Assembly (NCBI GenBank): GCA_964562015.1 | Contig: CAZLRH010000002.1 | Coordinates: forward strand, 315,431-379,430 | Origin: CAZLRH01 sp964562015 | GTDB lineage: Bacteria > Verrucomicrobiota > Verrucomicrobiia > Opitutales > JABDGR01 | DNA length: 64,000 nt | Direction of reading: 5' to 3' | Part shown: positions 33,563-43,817 of the stretch, piece by piece | Position numbering within the stretch: the stretch's first letter is position 1 | Layout of the letters: every line of letters begins with the position of its first letter | Notes under the pieces: model-generated | Told to the model about the DNA's origin: nothing | Seen by the model: only the letters and a program-made list of their open reading frames with translations | Database searches by the model: none | Position numbers and translations under genes: made by a program

Positions 33563-33687
33563 GACAGACTTAAGCGAATTAAAGAAATAATTCTCCTGGA
33601 ATCTATTCAACAACCACCACGCGTATAACCAGTCTATAAATCACTCGGACGACTCGTCTTAATTACAGAAATTCTGTTAATTCTGTC
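33563..33687. repeat. Degraded inverted repeat of the GACAGAATTAACAGAATT family, upstream of ribH
   Basis: A left half beginning GACAGACTTAAGCGAATT at 33563 and a well-conserved right half at about 33665-33687 (AGAAATTCTGTTAATTCTGTC) flank an AT-rich spacer. The right half is followed by taaaaactcttt, the same continuation seen after the tsf copy. It ends 62 bases before the ribH start codon. Confidence 0.7.
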
Positions 33688-33749
33688 TAAAAACTCTTTC
33701 CGTTTTTGTCGAAAAACACTTTCCCCCCTGTCCAAAAACCTTTTCCGCC

Positions 33750-34328
33750 ATGAGCGAATCCCCTCCGGAACCAGCCAAAATTGATGGTGCCGATTATTAT
33801 ATCGGCGTCGTCGCCTCGCGTTTCAACGGTGAGCTGGTGGACGAGCTGCTCACGCGGACGCTCGAGGAGCTGCTGAAAAACGGCGTGCGCCAGCGCAACA
33901 TCGAAGTGCTCCGCGTGCCCGGCGCCAATGAGATTCCCTACGCCGCGCACATGCTCGCCTCCACCGGCGAGTTCGACTGTCTGATTGCGCTCGGGGTCGT
34001 CATCGCCGGCGCCACCAGCCACCACGACGTCATCGCCTACGGCACCGCCTATTCCCTGCACTCAATCGGCATGCAATCCGAGACGCCCGTGATCAATGGC
34101 ATTTTGACCGTGGAAAATGTTGAGCAGGGGCGCGAGCGCGTCAACGGCCCGCGTGAACGCGGCACGGAATTCGCCCGCGCCGCCTTGCAGATGGCCGCGC
34201 ACAAGCTCCGCCTCGTCGAGCGCCTCGACGCCATCGAGGAGCAGGAGGAAAAATACGAAGACGACGACGAGGACGACGAAGACGAGGACGACGGCTTCGA
34301 CCCAAAACAGCTTTTTAAAAACAACTGA
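33750..34328 (+). CDS. ribH: 6,7-dimethyl-8-ribityllumazine synthase with acidic tail
   Basis: 192 residues. It condenses the RibB product with the pyrimidine intermediate in the penultimate riboflavin step, usually as a hollow 60-mer or a pentamer. Blocks are VASRFNGELVDELL, EVLRVPGANEIPYAAHMLA, the His-containing LGVVIAGATSHHDVIAYG, and NGILTVENVEQGRERV. The core ends near residue 160; an extra C-terminal tail of about 30 residues is almost all Glu and Asp (EEKYEDDDEDDEDEDDG) before FDPKQLFKNN. The tail is unusual and may affect assembly or partner binding. It sits between ribB and nusB. Confidence 0.94.
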   Translation: MSESPPEPAKIDGADYYIGVVASRFNGELVDELLTRTLEELLKNGVRQRNIEVLRVPGANEIPYAAHMLASTGEFDCLIALGVVIAGATSHHDVIAYGTAYSLHSIGMQSETPVINGILTVENVEQGRERVNGPRERGTEFARAALQMAAHKLRLVERLDAIEEQEEKYEDDDEDDEDEDDGFDPKQLFKNN

Positions 34329-34353
34329 AAAGATTCGGAAAAGACATTTTTTC

Positions 34354-34447
34354 GACAGAATTAACAGAATTACTGCAATTAATGAGTCGCCAGCCGGACT
34401 TCTGGTCGGAAAAGGTTTCCTATTTCGTGAATTCTGTTAATTCTGTC
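34354..34447. repeat. Inverted repeat of the GACAGAATTAACAGAATT family, upstream of nusB
   Basis: The left arm GACAGAATTAACAGAATT (34354-34371) and the right arm AATTCTGTTAATTCTGTC (34430-34447) are perfect 18-base reverse complements around a 58-base spacer. The right arm ends 16 bases before the nusB ATG, so it lies within or next to the ribosome-binding region. This is the best-conserved of the three copies. Confidence 0.85.
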
Positions 34448-34463
34448 TCGAGCCTTCTTTCCC

Positions 34464-34967
34464 ATGCCCGCCGACGAAACCATTTTGCCCGCCGCCTCCG
34501 CGCCGGAAACCGAGAACGACGCGGGCATCAAGCCGAGCAAGCGCCGCGACAACCGCGCCACGGCCATGCAGTTTCTGTACATGTGGGAAGCCAATCCCGG
34601 CACCGACCTCGACGAGGGCCTGCGCCTCTTTTTCACCACGCAGGAAAAACCGCGCGAGTATTACTCTTTTGCCGAGGAACTCGTGCGCGGCGCCCGCGGC
34701 CGGCTGCCAGAGATTGACGAACTCATCACCAAGCACGCGCACAACTGGGCGTTCAACCGCATCGCGCGTGTGGACCTCGCCATCCTGCGCCTGGCCATTT
34801 ACGAATTGCTCGGCCGGCGCGACATCCCGCCCGTGGTCACCATCAACGAAGCCATCGAGCTGGGCAAAGTTTACTCCACCCCCGACTCCCGCCGCTTTCT
34901 CAACGGCATCCTCGACAAGCTGAAGGACTCGCTCGACCGCCCCTCGCGCACCGCGGCGGAGGATTGA
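34464..34967 (+). CDS. nusB: Transcription antitermination factor NusB
   Basis: 167 residues. NusB binds boxA RNA with NusE and lets RNA polymerase read through rRNA operons. Family marks are KRRDNRATAMQFLYMWEANP at the start, NWAFNRIARVDLAILRLAIYELL in the middle and VVTINEAIELGKVYSTPDSRRFLNGILDKL near the end. An extra N-terminal segment of about 24 residues (PADETILPAASAPETEND) precedes the core. The ribH-nusB order is common in bacteria. Confidence 0.95.
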   Translation: MPADETILPAASAPETENDAGIKPSKRRDNRATAMQFLYMWEANPGTDLDEGLRLFFTTQEKPREYYSFAEELVRGARGRLPEIDELITKHAHNWAFNRIARVDLAILRLAIYELLGRRDIPPVVTINEAIELGKVYSTPDSRRFLNGILDKLKDSLDRPSRTAAED

Positions 34968-35014
34968 AGGGAAAGTAGAAGTTGGAAGTAGGAAGCTGGA
35001 AGTGGGAAGGTCTC

Positions 35015-35725
35015 CTAGCCCGCTCCATTCACATACCACTGTCCGTTAACTTTGTGGAAAAGAATGTGGTAAGGCGTGCCCGGCGCAACCGGTGGAGGCA
35101 ATGGTCGTGTGCGGATGAAACCAGGCGGATCAACAGTTCTGCCCTCTTCCAGTTTCGCCCAAACCAGGGCCGACAATTCCGGGTCGAGTGTGTACGTGGC
35201 TACATCGCCAGTATCGTTGAGCGAAGGGATGGCATTCTGAATCGCTCTAAGGGCGATGAGTCTGGATTGGTACGTCGGGTCGCGCAACGCCGCCTGCCGC
35301 CCCTCCTCCTGCCATACTTTTTGCTGCGCCTGTTGTTCCGGCGACAGATCTTCCACTGGATAGGTCGGGGGCCGGCGGGACTGTGCGCTGGGCGAAGCAT
35401 GACCCCACATTGCCTCGGTCACATCGCCTTTCTCCAGCCAGCCAATGACATCGTTGATTATCGGCACCAATTCCGCATGGGCTTGAATGGCCCGAAGGTC
35501 ATTCGTCGAAGCTGGCTCGGCTGACTGGATAACCGCATCATTTTGCATCACGGATGACTTGGTCCCAGATGACACCGCTTGGCGTTCTGCCCGCGCGGGA
35601 CCTACGGCACTTCGGGCCTTTTCTATGTCTGGAGGCGCAGAAGCATTTTTAAAAGAAAAGCTAATCAACCAAAACGCCGCCACGAGCAGGAGTAAAAAGG
35701 CAAATACCCTGCGGGGCTTTTTCAT
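35015..35725 (-). CDS. Hypothetical protein with signal-anchor
   Basis: 236 residues. The start MKKPRRVFAFLLLLVAAFWLISF is a positively charged signal or membrane anchor. The remainder is a soluble domain with a Ser/Ala/Glu-rich linker, a helical middle (EQQAQQKVWQEEGRQAAL) and a C-terminal strand region ending FHKVNGQWYVNGAG. I recognise no family. It is convergent with nusB and divergent from the next gene. A degenerate GGAAGTTGGAAG-type repeat lies just beyond its stop (34969-35008). Confidence 0.55.
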   Translation of the reverse strand: MKKPRRVFAFLLLLVAAFWLISFSFKNASAPPDIEKARSAVGPARAERQAVSSGTKSSVMQNDAVIQSAEPASTNDLRAIQAHAELVPIINDVIGWLEKGDVTEAMWGHASPSAQSRRPPTYPVEDLSPEQQAQQKVWQEEGRQAALRDPTYQSRLIALRAIQNAIPSLNDTGDVATYTLDPELSALVWAKLEEGRTVDPPGFIRTRPLPPPVAPGTPYHILFHKVNGQWYVNGAG

Positions 35726-35888
35726 CCGCGGCTAGTTATGGGTTCAAATCCAACTTTTCTCGGGTCTTTGTGCTTAATAGCCTCACTTGTACATGATTCA
35801 TCGTCTTAAAGTGAAACTTTTCTCCCAGTTTCAACGCGCGGCGCTCCTTTCGGCTCGTTTTTCTCGCGCGAGAAATTATGCTGGGGCG

Positions 35889-36695
35889 ATGGAAAAATGG
35901 CAGCGGCCCACCCCGATTGACGACCATCCCGGCCCCGGCGTGCGCGGGGGCGCGGGCCGGCAGCTGGCTTGGGCGGGCGCGCTAGTCATGGTGGGGTTCT
36001 GCGGGCTGACAGGTTTTCTCGTTTACCAGTGCAGCCCCGCACATCAGGCGCAATCCCTCGCTGCCACCGCGGGGAAAATCGGCGATGCGGCTGCGGCGGG
36101 TGCGGCGAAAATCATCGCCGCCATCAAGGCCAACACCGCCACCACGACGTTTCGCGAGCATCTGGATTCCATTAAGCCCGACCTCGATGGCCGCCTGCTC
36201 GTGGCCGAGGGCCAGGCCACAGAGGACTTTCGCCGCGACAGCACCGGCCTCTTCGGGACTTCGTTTTCGGAAATTCGCGCGCCCGTGACCTACCATTATT
36301 TCGTCGCGCTGAGCGGCAACTGGGAAATGCAATTGCACGAGGGCCCGGATGGCGGCGTCACCGGCGAGGTCGTCGCGCCCGAACTCCAGCCCCTGCCCAA
36401 CCCGGCGCTGGACACTGCCGCCATGGAAGTAAGCAGTGGCAACGGCTGGCTGCGCTGGGACAAGAATGATTTGCAAAACGACTTGCTCCGGGAAATCACC
36501 CCGGCGCTGAACCGCCGCGCCACGCAAAAACTGCCGCAATATTTCCCCGTCGCGCGCGCGGGTGTGGAAAAATTCGTGCGCGAGTGGATGCTGCGCGAGT
36601 ACCAGTTGCCGCCCGGCACGCCGATTTACCTCCACATCCGTTTCCACAACGAACCAGCGCCGCCGCCGCTGGCCGCACCCGCGCCGAAGGGGTGA
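35889..36695 (+). CDS. Hypothetical membrane-anchored protein
   Basis: 268 residues from the ATG at 35889 (MEKWQRPTPIDDHP). A single hydrophobic helix at about 26-45 (LAWAGALVMVGFCGLTGFLVY) anchors a large domain that starts with an Ala-rich helix (AATAGKIGDAAAAGAAKIIAAIKA), which might form a coiled coil. The end is Pro-rich (EPAPPPLAAPAPKG). No family recognised. It stands upstream of the kinase-WD40 gene with 278 bases between, including an inverted repeat. Confidence 0.5.
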   Translation: MEKWQRPTPIDDHPGPGVRGGAGRQLAWAGALVMVGFCGLTGFLVYQCSPAHQAQSLAATAGKIGDAAAAGAAKIIAAIKANTATTTFREHLDSIKPDLDGRLLVAEGQATEDFRRDSTGLFGTSFSEIRAPVTYHYFVALSGNWEMQLHEGPDGGVTGEVVAPELQPLPNPALDTAAMEVSSGNGWLRWDKNDLQNDLLREITPALNRRATQKLPQYFPVARAGVEKFVREWMLREYQLPPGTPIYLHIRFHNEPAPPPLAAPAPKG

Positions 36696-36731
36696 TGATG
36701 CCGCACGCATTTACCCAAATAGCCGAATTGC

Positions 36732-36802
36732 TACCACGGATTACACGGATACCACAGATGAATTTCTTGGGGCTATCCGTGCCATCCGTCTAATCCGTGG
36801 TT
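36732..36802. repeat. Inverted repeat of the CCACGGATTACACGGAT family
   Basis: Left arm at 36733-36752 (accacggattacacggat) and right arm at about 36774-36802 (ctatccgtgccatccgtctaatccgtggtt) are partial reverse complements with built-in short tandem units (atccgt, acggat). The same family forms the outer arms in the spacer at 13613-13873. Confidence 0.75.
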
Positions 36803-36973
36803 AAAATTGCGGGTTGTGGGACGCCGCAAAAGAATTATCCCGAGAGCAAAATAGACCCGGCCGCAAGAATGGGCCCCGCTCCTTTATACTTCTGTTTTTG
36901 CGGCGAGCGTGTAGGATTCAAATAGCATTCCCGGCGTGGCCTCCCCTTGGAGCCCGGCCGGGTTTAACCTGTC

Positions 36974-39900
36974 ATGCCTGAAACCCCCGGACGCGAACGC
37001 ACGATTTTCGACCAGGCGCGGAATTTGTCCGCGGGCGAACGCTCCGCCTATCTGGAGCGGACGTGTGGCAGCGACACCGAATTGCGCCGCCAGGTGGAGC
37101 GTCTGCTCCGCACCGACGGCGCGATCACGAAGACCGGCGAACCGGAAACGCCGACCACCGTGGACCCCGGCGAGTGGCCGACGGACATGCCCCAGCCCGC
37201 ACTGCCGGGCATGCGCATTGGCCGCTACAAATTGATCCAGGAAATCGGCGAAGGCGGCGGGGGCGTCGTCTTCCTGGCCGACCAGGAGGAGCCCGTGCGC
37301 CGCCGCGTGGCCCTGAAAATCATCCGCCTGGGCATGGACACCGAGGAAGTCATCGCGCGCTTTCAAGTCGAGCGCCAGGCGCTGGCGCTGATGGACCACC
37401 CGAACATCGCGAAAGTTTTGGACGCCGGCGCGACGCCCACGGGCCGCCCGTTTTTCGTGATGGAGTTGGTCAAGGGTTCAAAAATTACCGAGTACTGCGA
37501 CACCAACCGCCTTACGATTGAAGAACGCCTGCGGCTTTTCCTGCCCGTGTGCCAGGCGCTTTTGCACGCGCACCAAAAGGGCATCATCCACCGCGACATC
37601 AAGCCCTCGAACATTCTCGTCACCTTGCACGATGGCGCGCCGGTGCCCAAGGTTATCGACTTCGGCATCGCGAAGGCCACCGGCGGACGGTTGACGGACC
37701 AGACGATCTACACCTCGCACGAACACTTTTTTGGCACGCCCGCGTACATGAGCCCCGAGCAGGCGGGCGCCGAGGGCAATGTGGACGTGGACACCCGCAG
37801 CGATGTCTACAGCCTCGGCGTGCTTTTATACGAATTGCTCACGGGCGTGACGCCGTTGGACCGCAAAAAACTGGAAGACCTCAGCGAAGACGAAGTGCGC
37901 CGCCGCATTCGCGAGGTCGAGCCGCCGCGGCCTTCCGCGCGCCTCGCCGCGCTCGACGCGGCGGAGCTGGCCGAGATTGCCCAGAAGCGCGGGATTGAGC
38001 CGCGGAAATTAATCAGCCAGTTGCGCGGGGACCTCGACTGGATTGCGATGAAATGCCTCGAGATTCCGCGCCAGCGCCGGTACGATTCCGCCAGCGCGCT
38101 CGCGGCCGATGTGCAACGGCACCTGGACAACGAGCCCGTCAGCGCCGGGCCGCCGTCCACGGTTTATCGGCTGGGCAAATTTGCGCGCCGGCATCAAACG
38201 GCCCTCGCGACCGCCACCGTGTTTGTCGTGCTGCTCGTCGGCGCCACGGGTTTCAGTTTGTGGCAGGCGCAACGCGCGGAAACGGCGGCGACCGAGGCGA
38301 ACGACCAGCGAAAAGTCGCCGAGCAACAGCGCGCCGAGGCGGACAAGCAAAAACTCGCCGTGCAGGTCGCATACAACCGGATGGATGTGACCGCCGCGCT
38401 CAGCCAGTTGGAGCAAAACAATCCCAATCAAGCGGTCGCCTACCTCGCGCGCGCCCTGCGGCCCGCGCCGGACAATCGCAACGCGGAATCGCTGCTCTAT
38501 TCCGTTTTAAGCGCGCAAAACTGGCTGCTGCCGACCGCGACGATTCCGAGCAACACGACCGTGCTCGCCGTCAATCCCGCGAGCGGGCGCGTTGCCACCA
38601 TTGGGGACAATAACACCGTGCGCGTCGCGGACCTGAATACGGGCCGGCTCCTTTCCACGATGACGCAGGAGGCCATTTTGCTGAACCTGGGCTTCAGCGC
38701 GAACGGCAATCGACTGTGGACGCTGGAAAGCAATGGCCTGCGCGGCGGGGCCAACCGCGGCGCGCCCAACCCGGCGGCCGGGGCGCGGGGGCGCGGCGGC
38801 GACAACGGAACGCCCCCGAATGGAAATCGCGGGCGCGGCGGGAATCCCCGGCAAAATCCCCCGGCGCGCGGGCCGCGCGGCGGCGGGCCGGAAATTTCTC
38901 GCGGTTCCGTGCGCGTGTGGGAAGCCGCCACCGGCCAGACATTGACTCCCGCAACTTCACTTCCGACCAACATTTCCTTTCCGCAGTTGAGCGCCGATGG
39001 CACGCAGATTTTTGTCGTTTTTGGCAACCCGGTCGCACCGTCCGCGCCCGGCCGCGGGCCGGCCAACCCGGTAACGCACGCCGCGGTTTTTGACCTCGCC
39101 ACGGGCCAGCCCGTTTTTCCCGTCCTCAATTTTCCGGCGGATATTCTCGCCGCCGCGTGGAATGCGGAGAGCAATAAAATCGCCGTGGCGTGGCGCGAAA
39201 ACGGCCCCGGCAACGCCGGCGACCTCGTCGGCGTGTGGGCCCTCACCACCGGCCAGCCGCTGTTCCCCGCGGTGCGAACGGAGGGCGGCGTGTGGTCCAT
39301 GACGTTTAGCCCGGAAGGCGCACACTTCGTCACGCTGGCGGGGGATGTGGCCCATTTGTGGGACGCCGCCAGCGGGCAAATGACAGGCACCCTGCGCCAC
39401 GACGGCCCCATCAAGGCCGCAGCCTTCAGCGCAAATGGACTGGCGCTCGCCACCGCCTCCAACGACGGCACCGCGCGGATGTGGAGCACCGCCACCGGCG
39501 ACCCGTATGGCGAGCCCATGCGCCACGAAAGCCCGGTGCGGGCCGCCGCTTTTAGTACGGATGGTCAATTTTTAATAACGGGTTCGGCGGACGACTCCGC
39601 GCGGCTCTGGCAATCCGGCACGCCTGAAACCGCGGGCAAGCCGTGGTCGGCCCCATTGCTGGGCGGCAGCGAGGTGAACGGCGTTTATTTCAATCCGGAC
39701 GGGCACGGGGTGATCACTGAGGCCGGCGGCTGGGCCGTGGAAAAATGGAATTTCCCCGGGGGCGGCGGGCCCGCCCGGCCCATTGCCGGTTTGACGCCGG
39801 GAGCTTTCAGCAAGGATGGCCGTCGCTTCGCGGCCCTTGCGCCCGACGGCGCGGTCTGGGTGTATGACACCGCCACGCTGCAGCCGGTGTCGCCGCCCCT

Positions 39901-40867
39901 GCACCGCGATGGGGCCGTGCAAGCCGCCACGCCGCTGCATGCGCGGTTGAGTGCCGACGGCAAATTGCTGGCGCTGGAGATGGATGGACGCTCGGTGCGC
40001 GTGTGGGAGGTCGCCACCGGCCAGGCGATATCACCCGTCATCACTTTAGAAAACCGCACAGGTGGCCACGCGCTCGGGTTTAGCGACGATGGCAAAAAAC
40101 TTTTGGCGCTGACCGATGATTTCACCGCGCGGGTTTGGGACAGCGCCACGGGCCAGGCCCTGTCCGCGCCGTTGCACCATGAGGCCCGCCTGCTGGCCGC
40201 CGGGCTTAGCGCGGACGGCCAGGACGTTTTGACCGCCGCCGCGGATCGCGAAGTGCGCGTGTGGGACGTGGCCACCGGCAATGCGACTACTGCGGCGCTG
40301 CGCCTCGAAGCCGCCGTCGCCTCCGCCGCCTTCAGTCCCGACGGCCAGCGGGTGCTCGCCGCGGGAAATACTACCGCGCGCGTCTGGGAGGTCGGCAGCG
40401 GCCGCCCGCTTTCCGCCCCGATGCGGGCGGAAACAAACATCACCGCGGTGGCGTTCAGCCCCGATGGCGGCAGCGCGCTGACGCTTTCCGGCAATCCCGC
40501 GAATCCCACCGCCGCGCGCTTTTGGGACGCCACCACGGGCGAACCCACTTCGCTGACCGTCGCGCCGGGGGCGGTGAATGCGCGCACTGCGGGAGCCGAG
40601 GCCCTGGCCCGCACCGCGGCGTGGGTGGGCGCGTTGCGCTTGTGGGCGCTGCCCGCTTCGCCCCCGCCGTGGGTGCTCGATCTCGCCGAAATGCTTGCCC
40701 AGTGCAAAGTGGATTCCACCGGCGCCCCGGTTTTTGATCAAGGACTGCCGCTGGACAAATTGCGCGCCGCCGCCGCGGCCCCGGGCGCTGATGCCGCGAA
40801 CCCGTTTGTCGAATGGGCACGTGGCGCGCTGGGCGTGAATATCCCCGTAGCGGCGGGCACAAAATAG
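36974..40867 (+). CDS. Serine/threonine protein kinase fused to WD40 repeats
   Basis: 1297 residues. An N-terminal helical region (about 1-80, FDQARNLSAGERSAYLERTC) precedes a Hanks-type kinase at about 82-395: Gly loop IGEGGGGVVFLAD, Lys in VALKIIRLGM, catalytic IIHRDIKPSNIL near 205, VIDFGIAKAT and activation-segment end GTPAYMSPEQAG. A single membrane helix lies at about 413-432 (ATATVFVVLLVGATGFSLW). After it come a coiled coil (EANDQRKVAEQQRAEADKQK) and roughly a dozen WD40-like units with GH/RVWD-type ends (VRVWEVATGQ, ARVWDSATGQ, VRVWDVATGN), probably forming two propellers. A Gly/Asn/Arg/Pro-rich insert is at about 590-642. The architecture is typical of Planctomycetes/Verrucomicrobia. 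Substrate unknown; no sigma-factor gene is adjacent. Confidence 0.93.
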   Translation: MPETPGRERTIFDQARNLSAGERSAYLERTCGSDTELRRQVERLLRTDGAITKTGEPETPTTVDPGEWPTDMPQPALPGMRIGRYKLIQEIGEGGGGVVFLADQEEPVRRRVALKIIRLGMDTEEVIARFQVERQALALMDHPNIAKVLDAGATPTGRPFFVMELVKGSKITEYCDTNRLTIEERLRLFLPVCQALLHAHQKGIIHRDIKPSNILVTLHDGAPVPKVIDFGIAKATGGRLTDQTIYTSHEHFFGTPAYMSPEQAGAEGNVDVDTRSDVYSLGVLLYELLTGVTPLDRKKLEDLSEDEVRRRIREVEPPRPSARLAALDAAELAEIAQKRGIEPRKLISQLRGDLDWIAMKCLEIPRQRRYDSASALAADVQRHLDNEPVSAGPPSTVYRLGKFARRHQTALATATVFVVLLVGATGFSLWQAQRAETAATEANDQRKVAEQQRAEADKQKLAVQVAYNRMDVTAALSQLEQNNPNQAVAYLARALRPAPDNRNAESLLYSVLSAQNWLLPTATIPSNTTVLAVNPASGRVATIGDNNTVRVADLNTGRLLSTMTQEAILLNLGFSANGNRLWTLESNGLRGGANRGAPNPAAGARGRGGDNGTPPNGNRGRGGNPRQNPPARGPRGGGPEISRGSVRVWEAATGQTLTPATSLPTNISFPQLSADGTQIFVVFGNPVAPSAPGRGPANPVTHAAVFDLATGQPVFPVLNFPADILAAAWNAESNKIAVAWRENGPGNAGDLVGVWALTTGQPLFPAVRTEGGVWSMTFSPEGAHFVTLAGDVAHLWDAASGQMTGTLRHDGPIKAAAFSANGLALATASNDGTARMWSTATGDPYGEPMRHESPVRAAAFSTDGQFLITGSADDSARLWQSGTPETAGKPWSAPLLGGSEVNGVYFNPDGHGVITEAGGWAVEKWNFPGGGGPARPIAGLTPGAFSKDGRRFAALAPDGAVWVYDTATLQPVSPPLHRDGAVQAATPLHARLSADGKLLALEMDGRSVRVWEVATGQAISPVITLENRTGGHALGFSDDGKKLLALTDDFTARVWDSATGQALSAPLHHEARLLAAGLSADGQDVLTAAADREVRVWDVATGNATTAALRLEAAVASAAFSPDGQRVLAAGNTTARVWEVGSGRPLSAPMRAETNITAVAFSPDGGSALTLSGNPANPTAARFWDATTGEPTSLTVAPGAVNARTAGAEALARTAAWVGALRLWALPASPPPWVLDLAEMLAQCKVDSTGAPVFDQGLPLDKLRAAAAAPGADAANPFVEWARGALGVNIPVAAGTK

Positions 40868-40921
40868 TCAGGTCGCGACCGAGGAAATAGATTAGCAAGA
40901 GTCGCCAACTCAATGGGTTCT

Positions 40922-41230
40922 TCACGCGGGCATTAGCTTCTTACGCGAATAAAACCAAATTCCGCCTAGGAGGGCCAGCGGATGAGTAATCCAAATTGAC
41001 CGCGCGTGAACACGACTATACTCGAAGAAATCCTTCGAAACCTCGGTATAATGTCCATGCTCCGCCAAATAATACCGGCCTCCTTCCTCTTTTCCGTTCC
41101 CGGCGTCGCCGCCACTCGCAGCGGCAATGATCCAGAAACTGGCAAAATTCAACATGGCGACGATCCAAATAACGCGTAGCCAAACAGGTGCGTCTTTCCA
41201 CTTTAGTTCCGACATCGAGCGTTGTTTCAT
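40922..41230 (-). CDS. Small membrane protein, unknown function
   Basis: 102 residues from the ATG at 41228-41230 (MKQRSMSELKWKDAP); the next ATG at 41215 would give 97. Two hydrophobic helices are visible: WLRVIWIVAMLNFASFWIIAAA and the segment ending THPLALLGGIWFYSRKK, with a polar loop containing GHYTEVSKDFFEYSRVHA between them. No family recognised. It converges with the kinase gene. Its composition is less GC-rich than its neighbours. Confidence 0.5.
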   Translation of the reverse strand: MKQRSMSELKWKDAPVWLRVIWIVAMLNFASFWIIAAASGGDAGNGKEEGGRYYLAEHGHYTEVSKDFFEYSRVHARSIWITHPLALLGGIWFYSRKKLMPA

Positions 41231-41350
41231 TTTTGGCCGAGCGTTGGCGCAGCAGCCTGGAGGGAGCCTTGGTGGGAAAGCTAGGCAGGCAAAAGCTTGG
41301 CGCTTTCGCGAAATTAGACAATACCTTTTCACATTCAACACCATGCATCA

Positions 41351-41560
41351 ACGAATCGGATCACCGTAAATAATATCCAGCCCGGCCCCATCCACTCGGA
41401 GAGAAATCTCGTCAACGGCTTCTCCAACGCCAGCCTCAAGGCCCTCGGCCATTTCGGCAAAACCGACGATATCGCCGCGCTCGTCAGCTTCCTCGCCGGC
41501 CCCGAAGCCGGGTTCATCACAGGAGCGAGTTTGATGATAGATGGCGGATTTGATGCGTGA
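41351..41560 (+). pseudogene. C-terminal remnant of a short-chain dehydrogenase/reductase
   Basis: Reading the frame that ends at the TGA at 41558-41560 gives ITVNNIQPGPIHSERN, FGKTDDIAALVSFLAGP and EAGFITGASLMIDGGFDA, the unmistakable last 65 or so residues of a classical SDR (PG-motif, then the terminal ITGxxLxIDGG). No Rossmann glycine motif or catalytic Tyr-Lys lies upstream; the sequence before 41350 is unrelated and no start is present. It is a decayed or rearranged gene end. Confidence 0.85.
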
Positions 41561-41578
41561 AAGGAGAAAAAGAAGGAC

Positions 41579-41710
41579 TCGCGCAGAGCCGCAGAGGCGC
41601 AGAGTTTCCAGATTATATCTCACAGAAGATAACAAAGTAGAAGAAGCTCCAACTTTGTTAGCTTCGTTACCTTCTGTTAAATCTCTCTGCGCCTCTGCGG
41701 CTCTGCGCGA
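41579..41710. repeat. Long inverted repeat with perfect 26-base arms
   Basis: Arms at 41579-41604 and 41685-41710 are perfect reverse complements built of cgcagag-type short units (gcgcagagccgcagaggc). Inside, a second 9-base pair (TAACAAAGT at 41630-41638 and ACTTTGTTA at 41652-41660) continues the fold, so nearly the whole segment can form one long hairpin. It lies between the SDR remnant and the rpsA terminator. The base composition and structure resemble a MITE/REP-like dispersed element. Confidence 0.85.
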
Positions 41711-41740
41711 TTTTTCCCTGGCTGTTGTGCCTGCGGCCAA

Positions 41741-41778
41741 AAACAAAAAGAGGGACACTCTTGCGAGTGTCCCTCTTT
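41741..41778 (-). terminator. Rho-independent terminator of rpsA
   Basis: On the minus strand a perfect 14-base-pair stem (AAAGAGGGACACTC / GAGTGTCCCTCTTT) with a GCAA tetraloop is followed by TTGTTT. It lies 37 bases after the rpsA stop codon. This is a textbook intrinsic terminator. Confidence 0.92.
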
Positions 41779-41814
41779 GAAAACCGAATGGTTTGAAACT
41801 GTTCGAGTCGGAAA

Positions 41815-43473
<1,659 letters not shown>

Positions 43474-43817
43474 AGCGATAGTACTCGTTCCCCGGGCGCG
43501 GCGGATGCTCTCCGCTCGGGGGGTTGGAGGTTGGGTTGTTTGTTGGTAGAAGTAGTCCGCCGTCCGGGCGCAAGCCCGGAAACACGAACCCCAGGGCGGG
43601 GTTCCGGCAAGACAGGGAAGGGAGAGCGTGCCGAAAGACCCTTCCCCCGGCAAGCGGAAAAAGGAGGACGCTGCATTCTGGGATTTTAGCTAAATTATCG
43701 GATTATTGATGTTAAACGATTGCCAAGGCCGCGGAAGTTTGGTGGAATGTCCGATTATCTTTTGAGTGGACGTTTCCTTTCCCGGTGTGATGCCGGAAGC
43801 AAACGACCTAACTTCAG
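43474..43817. promoter_or_regulatory. Divergent spacer between rpsA and the SNF2 gene; possible rpsA leader
   Basis: Gene-free. Two tight hairpins lie 90-130 bases upstream of rpsA: 43564-43579 (CCGGGC / GCCCGG around a 4-base loop) and 43586-43604 (GAACCCC / GGGGTTC). They would be in the rpsA mRNA leader if transcription starts beyond them. The AT-rich stretch at about 43680-43760 (attatcggattattgatg) is the likely promoter zone for both directions, but individual boxes are not assigned. Confidence 0.45.

Noticed and set aside
35738..35760. tRNA-like T-loop (gggttcaaatcc) upstream of the gene at 35889
   Set aside because: The T-stem does not pair well (ATGGG against CCAAC) and no D-arm, anticodon arm or acceptor stem can be drawn upstream, where the start of a coding gene lies.
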